From Pontiellaceae bacterium (GTDB lineage Bacteria; Verrucomicrobiota; Kiritimatiellia; Kiritimatiellales; Tichowtungiaceae): DNA of 5,899 bases. The translations under genes were made by a program, and so were the position numbers. Position 1 is the first letter of the stretch, and every line of letters begins with the position of its first letter. Under the pieces are notes generated by a model. That model was not told the origin of the DNA. It made no database searches and saw only the letters and a list, made by a program, of their open reading frames with translations. The stretch is from NCBI GenBank assembly GCA_025457785.1, contig JALOTS010000147.1, forward strand, positions 1 to 5,899, written 5' to 3'. This document shows, piece by piece, positions 1 through 5,429 of this stretch.

Positions 1-1
1 A

Positions 2-52
2 AAACCATTGATCGCCAACGAAACACTGAAGAGTAAAAAAAGCGGCAGTTAA
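2..52 (+). CDS. possible C-terminal end of an upstream gene (partial)
   Basis: The frame beginning at base 2 is open for 16 codons, reads KPLIANETLKSKKSGS and stops at TAA (50-52), 19 bp before the ROK kinase start. The ending L-x-x-K-x-S-G loosely resembles the L-x-V-R-x-S-(G) end of LacI/GalR-type sugar regulators, which often sit beside sugar kinases. That match is too short to name the gene. The frame starting at base 1 is also open, stopping at 34-36, so the true frame is uncertain. If the call is right, this gene and the kinase would be in one operon. Confidence 0.3.
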   Translation, partial: KPLIANETLKSKKSGS

Positions 53-71
53 ACAGCAGACGGTTTCGCAT

Positions 72-962
72 ATGAATAAAAAACGACAACCATTGATTGG
101 CATTGATTTAGGCGGGACCAACCTGCGGGTCGGGCTGATTAAAGACAATAAAATTATTAAAATTTCAACCGAAAAAGTCACCAAAACAGGCTCGGCGGAG
201 GATATATACAACGGGATGGTTCGTATGATCGAGTCGATAATTGATTCACATACGGCCGGAATGGGGATCGGTGTGCCGGGGCTGGTTGAAGAGGGGGTTG
301 TTTATGATTTGGCAAATATTCCCCAGTGGAAAGAAATGCCTTTGAAACATCTGCTCGAAAGCAGATTCAATATCCCCGTATATATCAATAATGACGCAAA
401 CTGCTTCGCTGCCGGTGAGAAATATTACGGGCATGGCAAAAAGGCAGGTTCAGTAATTGGACTTATTATCGGCACCGGCATGGGTGCCGGTGTAATTATA
501 AACAATAAACTTTACGAAGGAAGAAACTGCGGAGCGGGTGAATTCGGCTGTATCCCCTACCTGGACCATAATTATGAGTATTATTGCAGCGGACAATTCT
601 TTGCAAATAAATATAAAACCACCGCGCACGACGCGGAGCGGCAGGCGTGTCATGGCAATAAAGAGGCGTTACGGATTTACCGGGAATTCGGCGCTCATCT
701 GGGCATGGCCATTCAGACTGTTTTATATTCTTACGATCCCGAATTGATTGTGTTGGGCGGTTCGGTAAGTAAAGCCTTTGCGTTATTCAAGGACTCAATG
801 TACGAAGCGCTCACCGGCTTCGTTTTTAAAAAAACCATTCAAAACATAAAAATCGAAGTTTCAGAAATTCAGGACATTGCCATTTACGGAGCCGCTTCGT
901 TGTATTATGACAGTCTGATAAAAGGGTTGCCCCGGGGCACCGGTGCCGCAACCAAGGTCTGA
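72..962 (+). CDS. ROK-family sugar kinase (glucokinase-like), zinc-less type
   Basis: This is a 296-aa ATP-dependent sugar kinase of the ROK family, expected in the cytoplasm, where it would phosphorylate glucose or another hexose or amino sugar. The phosphate-binding loop DLGGTN is at residues 12-17. The catalytic Asp is D108 in INNDANCFAAGE, the second phosphate motif GTGMGAG is at 134-140, and PELIVLGGS (223-231) is the C-terminal family signature. There is no N-terminal helix-turn-helix, so it is a kinase rather than a NagC/Mlc repressor. The usual ExGH and CxCGxxGC zinc site is absent; the region reads GAGEFGC...YEYYCSGQFF (154-177), a form I associate with Bacteroidota-type ROK kinases. 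The start is fixed by the DLGGTN spacing, although the ribosome site is weak. GC content (about 35-47% in sampled lines) is lower than in the M3 peptidase gene. The last 13 residues fall in a GC-rich block and look appended. Sugar specificity cannot be read from sequence. Confidence 0.94.
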   Translation: MNKKRQPLIGIDLGGTNLRVGLIKDNKIIKISTEKVTKTGSAEDIYNGMVRMIESIIDSHTAGMGIGVPGLVEEGVVYDLANIPQWKEMPLKHLLESRFNIPVYINNDANCFAAGEKYYGHGKKAGSVIGLIIGTGMGAGVIINNKLYEGRNCGAGEFGCIPYLDHNYEYYCSGQFFANKYKTTAHDAERQACHGNKEALRIYREFGAHLGMAIQTVLYSYDPELIVLGGSVSKAFALFKDSMYEALTGFVFKKTIQNIKIEVSEIQDIAIYGAASLYYDSLIKGLPRGTGAATKV

Positions 963-1014
963 GCGCCGGGGGATGATCCGCTGAGCCTCGGCAACATGGC
1001 CCCTGCCGAGCTGC
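924..1014. repeat. GC-rich palindromic block spanning the ROK 3' end
   Basis: Counting by eye, bases 924-1014 are about 73% GC, while the preceding 80 bases of coding sequence (841-920) are about 36%. The block contains several palindromes. GGTTGC (925-930) pairs with GCAACC (948-953) around the 12-bp perfect palindrome GGCACCGGTGCC (936-947). AGCG (962-965) pairs with CGCT (979-982) around GGATGATCC (971-979). A further stem pairs 984-993 with 1004-1012. The block supplies the last codons and the stop of the ROK gene. It could be a small dispersed repeat, a terminator region or an ancient insertion; the sequence alone does not decide. Confidence 0.5.
984..1012 (+). terminator. stem-loop downstream of the ROK kinase, terminator-like
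   Basis: Bases 984-993 pair with 1004-1012 (TCGGCA with TGCCGA, extended by AGC with GCT across one bulged C), with a loop of about 10 nt. The stem starts 21 nt after the ROK stop codon. What follows is GCCTTGTT rather than a clean T-run, so intrinsic termination would be weak at best. It may instead be part of the surrounding palindromic block. Confidence 0.3.
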
Positions 1015-1160
1015 CTTGTTACTCGTTATTGGTACCACACACTCCATTTTTTCATACTCCGTCATCGTCTTTGATTTTCACGAATCGGAAATGGTCCCGC
1101 GGATGGATCTTTTTGGGAAGAGGATGGAACATGAAACTGCTATAGATTAGATTCTTGTTT

Positions 1161-1360
1161 TAATCTGTTTGATCTGCGTCCATCTGCGGATCGTTTTGAG
1201 CTGTCTTGCGTTTCTTGCGTGCTTTCGCGACTAATTTTCTCTGCGTTCCGGCTGGAAGGTCTTCGACCGTTCCAGCCCTGCAAAATTCGCGGATATTTGC
1301 GTTCATTAGCGGTTCATTCTTTCCAACTATTCCACCATTCCATCGTTCCTCTATTCTTCC
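1161..1360. repeat. mosaic of degenerate 8-11 bp tandem repeats
   Basis: Four short blocks of near-periodic sequence follow one another. ATCTG recurs at 1163, 1172 and 1182. TTGCG/TTCGCG recurs at 1206, 1215 and 1224. Units TTCGCGGATA, TTTGCGTTCA and TTAGCGGTTCA run from 1286 to 1316. TTCCA-like units of 8-9 bp (TTCCAACTA, TTCCACCA, TTCCATCG, TTCCTCTA, TTCTTCC) run from 1321 to 1360. A hairpin lies between the second and third blocks. From memory, phrases such as TCTGCGTCCATCTGCGG recur in intergenic DNA of several Kiritimatiellota/Verrucomicrobiota-related genomes; I cannot verify that here. No coding function is apparent. The last block enters the oppA-like gene. Confidence 0.6.
1250..1277. 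repeat. 12-bp hairpin inside the repeat mosaic
   Basis: GGCTGGAA (1250-1257) pairs with TTCCAGCC (1270-1277), and GGTC (1258-1261) pairs with GACC (1265-1268). This leaves a three-base TTC loop and one bulged G (1269). On the - strand the loop reads GAA. No T-run follows on either strand, so it is not a standard intrinsic terminator. It lies about 74 nt beyond the stop of the oppA-like gene and could cap the 3' ends of both convergent transcripts. Confidence 0.7.
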
Positions 1361-2976
1361 AGATAGACATATTTGTACGCATGGCGATTCAGCGGGTTGG
1401 GTAGCCAGTTTTTGACGGAGGGGCGAACCAGCGATCTGTTTCGATAGGTATAGATGGGGATGATCGGTGCTTCATTCATCAGGATTTCTTCGGCCTGCTG
1501 GAAAAGTTCATAGCGTTTGGCGTGATCCATTTCAACGGCGGCCTGACGGATGAGTGCATCGTAACGGGTATTTGACCAGGCGGGGTCGTTGTTTCCCCCT
1601 CCTGTGATGAACAGCTCGAGGAAGTTCGATGGGTCGTCGTAGTCGCCAATCCAGCTGTCGCGGGCGATGTCATAGCGGTGTTCCTTCTTTTCGGTCAGGT
1701 AGGTTTTCCACTCCATGTTGAGCAGGTTGACATCGATGTTGAGATTTTTTTTCCAGATTTGCTGAATCACTTCGGCGATTTGCATATGGCCCTTGTGGGT
1801 GTTGTAGATGATTTGCAGCTTGGGAAAACCTTGTCCGTCGGGGTAGCCCGCTTCAGCGAGCAGGGCGCGGGCCTGCTCGGGGCTGTAGGGGATTTTTGCG
1901 CGGGCGGTATAACCGGCGGTATCGGGCGGTGTCATCGACCAGGCGGCGGGCTCGCCCGCCTTGCAAACGTGCTTAACGATCATTTCGCGGTCGAGTGCCA
2001 GCGCCAGTGCGCGGCGGACGCGAACATCATCGAGAGGGGGGCGCTGCGTATTAAGGGCATAGAAGTAAGTTCCGAGCCACGGATCAAGGTGAATGAGATC
2101 CGGTTCGTTTTCCTGATAATATTTGATGCGTTCCAGCGGGGTTTCCTTCGTAACGTGAAGTTGTCCGGTGCGAAAGGCGTATTCTTCGGCGTTTACATCT
2201 TCAATCGGGTAGTAGTGGATCTGATGCAGGCGGACGATTTCGTTGTCCCAGTAATGCGGATTTTTTGTAATGACGACCTTACGGTTGGGTTCCCACGTTT
2301 CCAGCGCAAAGGGGCCGTTGCCGACCAGATTTCCGGCACGGGTCCATTTGGTGTTGCGATCGTCCATTTTACCGAATTTCAGGATAGTGTCCGGATGGAC
2401 GGGATACCAAGAGCGATAGCGCACGAGCCGCAGGAAATAGGGGGTGGGGGCTTTGAGCGTGATTTGCAGGGTGTGGGCATCGAGCGCCTTGATGCCGACT
2501 TGCGCAAAGTCGCTGATTGCTTTTTTGTTAAACTCTTCGGCGTTTTTTATGCTGTAGTGCATGTAGGCATAAGGGGCGGAGAGGGCGGGCGACAAAATAC
2601 GCTCAACAGAAAAAACAAAATCCTGAGCCGTCACGGAATCGCCGTTGGACCATTTTGCCTCGGGCCGCAGATGGAAGGTATAGACGGCGCCGTCCGGTGA
2701 GATATCCCAGCTTGCGGCTGCGCCCGGCACGGGTTCTTCCGTGTTCAGCCCCCACGCAGTCAGCCCTTCGAAAAGGGCGTCCTGAATCTGCGATTCCGGA
2801 TCTCCGATTGTGGTCTGCGGGTCGAGGTCCTGCGGTTCGCCGCCGTTGCCGAAGTGGAGAATCTGCTCGCGGTTGCCGCTCTCAACCGGCGTTTCGCGTT
2901 TGGTGCAGCCGGTCAGGCAGATCGCGGCGCAGAGAAACAGGTAGCAGAGGTGCGGTTTCATAATTTTTCTTTTCAT
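1351..2976 (-). CDS. OppA-type oligopeptide ABC transporter substrate-binding lipoprotein
   Basis: This 541-aa extracytoplasmic solute-binding protein of family 5 (SBP_bac_5) should capture oligopeptides and hand them to an ABC permease. A lipoprotein signal peptide ends in the lipobox LTGC with Cys24 as the anchor. The family core follows: LDPQTTIGDPESQIQDALFEGL (51-72), AKWSNGDSVTAQDFVFSVER (107-126), VGNGPFALETW (218-228) and RVRRALALALDRE (319-331). GDYDDPSNF (444-452) aligns by motif with the segment of enteric OppA that holds the Asp binding the peptide N-terminus, suggesting D445 does so here. Length matches E. coli OppA (about 543 aa), so it is intact. GGA seven bases before the ATG at 2976 supports that start over the ATG at 2961. 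No permease or ATPase gene is in view; upstream is an M3 peptidase gene in the same direction, 153 bp away. I found no clear promoter. A dipeptide or other family-5 ligand remains possible. Confidence 0.93.
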   Translation of the reverse strand: MKRKIMKPHLCYLFLCAAICLTGCTKRETPVESGNREQILHFGNGGEPQDLDPQTTIGDPESQIQDALFEGLTAWGLNTEEPVPGAAASWDISPDGAVYTFHLRPEAKWSNGDSVTAQDFVFSVERILSPALSAPYAYMHYSIKNAEEFNKKAISDFAQVGIKALDAHTLQITLKAPTPYFLRLVRYRSWYPVHPDTILKFGKMDDRNTKWTRAGNLVGNGPFALETWEPNRKVVITKNPHYWDNEIVRLHQIHYYPIEDVNAEEYAFRTGQLHVTKETPLERIKYYQENEPDLIHLDPWLGTYFYALNTQRPPLDDVRVRRALALALDREMIVKHVCKAGEPAAWSMTPPDTAGYTARAKIPYSPEQARALLAEAGYPDGQGFPKLQIIYNTHKGHMQIAEVIQQIWKKNLNIDVNLLNMEWKTYLTEKKEHRYDIARDSWIGDYDDPSNFLELFITGGGNNDPAWSNTRYDALIRQAAVEMDHAKRYELFQQAEEILMNEAPIIPIYTYRNRSLVRPSVKNWLPNPLNRHAYKYVYLEE

Positions 2977-3039
2977 ACTACTATCCGTCGATTTCTTGTT
3001 TTTTGTGCACGATTGTTATTCAATCCTAAACACAACCTA

Positions 3040-3125
3040 TTTTGTCAGAATAATTTAGGTCAGAATAATGAGAGGAATCCTACGCCTGAGTAAAAATTAT
3101 TCTGACCCTAATTATTCTGACGAAA
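3040..3125. repeat. compound inverted repeat of four GTCAGAATAAT units
   Basis: The left arm (3044-3069) holds two direct copies of GTCAGAATAAT, and the right arm (3096-3121) holds two inverted copies. The 26-nt arms match at 24 positions; the mismatches are 3056/3109 and 3057/3108. Beyond the outer ends, TTT/AAA pairs across one mismatch extend the arms to 30 nt. The 26-nt loop (3070-3095) contains AGGAATCC. The element begins 4 nt after the M3 peptidase stop and ends 63 nt before the oppA-like start. As RNA it would form a long hairpin, but no T-run follows it on either strand. The shape fits a REP/BIME-like or miniature mobile element; that identity is inference. Confidence 0.85.
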
Positions 3126-3129
3126 CTCT

Positions 3130-5139
3130 TCATTTTATGGCTTTGGTTGCGGCATTGCCGGTTTCAATCGGCGTATTCAGCCACTGTTCAAAGGGTTCGA
3201 TGCTGTAGGGGCGTCCGAGAAAATCTTCGACCAGATCGGCGGCATCTTTCGACCCGCCCGGCGCAAGGATGCACCGGCGGTATTTTTGGGCGACCGCCGG
3301 ATCGAACAGGCCCGCCTCCTCGAAGCGGCTGAAGAGATCTTTGGATATAACCAGCGACCACATGTAGGAAATATACATGGCCGAATAGCCGACCAGATGG
3401 CCGAAGTTGGCGTACATGTGCGTGTCGGAAACGGGCGCAAAAAGAGAGTAGTTCCGCTGCATTTGATCCATCGTCGTTGAGAGATCCAGCGCGGCCGGGT
3501 CGCAGTCGTAAAAGTTGATCGAGGTGGCCGCGTAGAACATCTGGTGAGTGGCGAACAGCCCGGAGCCGAATTCCTTGGCGGCGACCATTTTTGCCACCAG
3601 ATCCGCCGGGATCGGTTTGCCTTCTTTGCTGAGAGCAAGATAGCTGAGCGATTGCGGGTTCCAGACCCACTCCTCCAGCATTTGCGAGGGGGCTTCGATA
3701 AAGTCCAGTTCCGTGGCAATGCCGGAGAAGCGCGCCCACTCCTGATTTCCGGCGAAAATACTGTGCAGCAGGTGGCCGAATTCGTGCAGGAAGGTTTCGA
3801 CATCCGAGTGCTCCATCAGCTCGGTTTCATCGTCTTTGCCCGGAAAATTACAGACCAGTGCGGCGGTAGGAAGCTGGCGGCCGTTTACGCCGGAGAGAAT
3901 TCCGAAATGCGCGGCATGCTTATATTTGTTTTCGCGCGGATGCAGATCGAGGTAGAAGCGGCCGATGGCGGTGTCGCCGTCGAGCACTTCAAAGGCCTGA
4001 ACGTCGGGGGCCCAGACTTCGGTTTCCCATGGACGGAACTGCACGCCGAACAGCTCGCCCGTCAGTTTCAGAACGCCGTCGCGCACATGGCCGAACTGGA
4101 AATAGGTGCGGATTTCCTTGGCATCGACGTTGAACTGTTCCTGCCGGATCAGTTCTTCGAGATAGGTTTTCTGCCAGTCGCCGACCGTTTCGGCATCCGG
4201 GTCGATCTGTTTCAGGCGTTCGAGCAGCAGGTTGTATTCTTTTTCCGCGCGCACTTTTGCGATGAGTGCGACATCGTCGATGAAGGAATGGATGGTCTTC
4301 GGCGTTTTAACCATCTTGGTTTCTGTCACGTAGTCGGCATAGTTATTATAGCCCAGCAGGTTGGCCAGTTCATGGCGTTTGATAAGGATGTCCTTAAGAA
4401 TCTGCTCATTTTTCGGGTAGCCGCGATTCTTGAACTCTTTGTACAGCTCCAGCCGTTTACCGTCGTTGCGGGCGAACCGGCTGAAGGGGACGTAATCGGG
4501 GTAGTCGGTGGTGATGGTGATTTTGCCGTCTTCGCCCGGCGGGTGGGCGGCAATGTAGTCGTCCGGCATTCCGTCGAGTTCGGCGGGCGAGTCGAGCTTT
4601 ATGCTGCGCACATCGGAACGGACGTTGACCGAAAAGGCCTGGTCGAGTTCCGTCAGTTCGTCGTTGAGTTTTTTGATGCGCTCGCGGACTTCATCGGGCT
4701 GGTTCACACCGCTGCGGCGGTAGTCGCGCAGAACATGCTCCAGTGCGCGCTGCGTATCCGCATCGGCGGAAGAGGCATCCACGGCCAGACAGGCTTCATA
4801 CACCGGGCGGGAGAGGCTGATTTCGCTGACCAGTTTGGTGATCGCCTGTTCATGTTTTTCCGCGATGTCGCGTATGGCCGCGTCGGGATGAACATTGTAA
4901 AACAGGGACGCTTTGCCGGCCGTATTGCCGATCAGAATATCCAGCTCGTTGAGCGGCTTCAGGACGGTCTCTATGGTCTTTTCGTCCTGCAGGTTTTCCA
5001 ACCCATGGAAAATCGCAGCGGCGGACTCCAGATCAGCGCGGCATTCGGCGGCGTAGCGTTCCGGGGTGAGCAGCGGCTCGCCGGCCACGGCGGTGCAAAC
5101 GATGGCGGCGGTCAAAACAGTTGCAATTTTTACGTTCAT
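3130..5139 (-). CDS. exported M3-family zinc oligopeptidase (thimet oligopeptidase-like)
   Basis: The 669-aa product is a zinc endopeptidase of family M3 that cleaves short peptides. The zinc site is HEFGH with H452, E453 and H456, and the third ligand is E482 in FIEAPSQMLEEWVW. The substrate-binding region GHLVGYSAMYISYMWS near the C-terminus carries the His and Tyr residues typical of the family. Length is close to the 680 aa usual for OpdA, Dcp and thimet oligopeptidase. The start at 5139 is chosen because AAAGGGGA lies 4 bases before it, a promoter lies just upstream, and the protein then begins with a signal peptide (MNVKIATVLTAAIVCTAVA, likely cut before G20). A longer frame from 5211 would start upstream of that promoter. 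Export is unusual because characterised bacterial M3 enzymes are mostly cytoplasmic. The oppA-like gene follows in the same direction, suggesting joint use of peptides. The tail after FEQWLN (TPIETGNAATKAIK) looks like an added extension. Confidence 0.95.
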   Translation of the reverse strand: MNVKIATVLTAAIVCTAVAGEPLLTPERYAAECRADLESAAAIFHGLENLQDEKTIETVLKPLNELDILIGNTAGKASLFYNVHPDAAIRDIAEKHEQAITKLVSEISLSRPVYEACLAVDASSADADTQRALEHVLRDYRRSGVNQPDEVRERIKKLNDELTELDQAFSVNVRSDVRSIKLDSPAELDGMPDDYIAAHPPGEDGKITITTDYPDYVPFSRFARNDGKRLELYKEFKNRGYPKNEQILKDILIKRHELANLLGYNNYADYVTETKMVKTPKTIHSFIDDVALIAKVRAEKEYNLLLERLKQIDPDAETVGDWQKTYLEELIRQEQFNVDAKEIRTYFQFGHVRDGVLKLTGELFGVQFRPWETEVWAPDVQAFEVLDGDTAIGRFYLDLHPRENKYKHAAHFGILSGVNGRQLPTAALVCNFPGKDDETELMEHSDVETFLHEFGHLLHSIFAGNQEWARFSGIATELDFIEAPSQMLEEWVWNPQSLSYLALSKEGKPIPADLVAKMVAAKEFGSGLFATHQMFYAATSINFYDCDPAALDLSTTMDQMQRNYSLFAPVSDTHMYANFGHLVGYSAMYISYMWSLVISKDLFSRFEEAGLFDPAVAQKYRRCILAPGGSKDAADLVEDFLGRPYSIEPFEQWLNTPIETGNAATKAIK

Positions 5140-5143
5140 GGAA

Positions 5144-5151
5144 TCCCCTTT
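5144..5151 (-). promoter_or_regulatory. ribosome binding site of the M3 peptidase gene
   Basis: On the - strand the sequence reads AAAGGGGA, then TTCC, then ATG at 5139-5137. The purine run is a good Shine-Dalgarno match at a normal distance. It selects the start that begins with the signal peptide rather than the in-frame ATG at 5211. Confidence 0.75.
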
Positions 5152-5175
5152 CAGGCTGGATGAAATAAGTCCGTG

Positions 5176-5204
5176 ATTGTTCATGGAAACGGGATGTGAG
5201 TCAA
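5176..5204 (-). promoter_or_regulatory. sigma-70-like promoter for the M3 peptidase gene
   Basis: On the - strand, TTGACT (5204-5199; 5 of 6 consensus bases) is followed after exactly 17 bases by AACAAT (5181-5176; 4 of 6). Transcription would begin near 5169, giving a leader of about 30 nt before the ATG at 5139. This position fits the chosen start. The rest of the gap back to the upstream gene (5205-5429) shows no operator, RNA element or clear terminator that I can recognise. Confidence 0.55.
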
Positions 5205-5429
5205 GAGGCACCGCACGGGGATTCAGCGGCTGATCTCCGGATGCTCATCTGCGCCCGGAAACAAGCCGGCGGGATGTCTGCCCCGCATTCCAACCGTTCT
5301 GTCAACGTTCTCCCTCTGCGTTTTGCGGGCAAACCGTTCTGCATTTTTCACCTGATGTTCCCGAAGACGGAAGAAACGGCGGATACGGCGGCAGTAAAGA
5401 TTACAGGGCGGGATGCGGGCTTACGCCGG

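Larger units (their letters stand above)
963..1350. other. gene-free gap between convergent ROK and oppA-like genes
   Basis: This 388-bp stretch separates two convergent genes. No reading frame in it looks like a real protein. The left part belongs to the GC-rich palindromic block. The middle (about 1015-1160) is AT-richer and I see nothing definite in it beyond a tiny MKLL-stop frame at 1130-1144 preceded by AAGAGGATGG, which may be a gene remnant or chance. The right part is the repeat mosaic annotated separately. Confidence 0.7.

Noticed and set aside
826..1065. 79-codon frame on the - strand across the ROK 3' end
   Set aside because: It covers the antisense of the ROK gene and the palindromic block, is rich in Cys, Arg and Pro, and looks like read-through of structured DNA rather than a protein.
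1161..1360. CRISPR array
   Set aside because: Units are only 8-11 bp and degenerate, and there are no constant repeats of 24-40 bp separated by unique spacers.
1678..2700. 340-codon open frame on the + strand
   Set aside because: It is antisense to the clear oppA-like gene and shows no protein family signature.
3040..3125. Standard Rho-independent terminator for the peptidase gene
   Set aside because: The stem is AT-rich and very long, and no T-run follows on the - strand; the two-plus-two repeat layout is better described as a dispersed-type inverted repeat.
3177..3803. 208- and 183-codon frames on the - strand inside the peptidase gene
   Set aside because: They are out-of-frame shadows of the M3 peptidase, Arg/Ser/Pro-rich, with no family features.
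3544..5163. 539-codon open frame on the + strand
   Set aside because: It lies wholly antisense to the M3 peptidase gene, which has an intact zinc site, signal peptide and promoter. The + frame shows no recognisable domain, and its openness follows from the codon bias of the real gene.
5300..5305. TTGACA on the - strand as a second promoter
   Set aside because: The sequence 17 bases downstream is GGCAGA, which is not a plausible -10 element.
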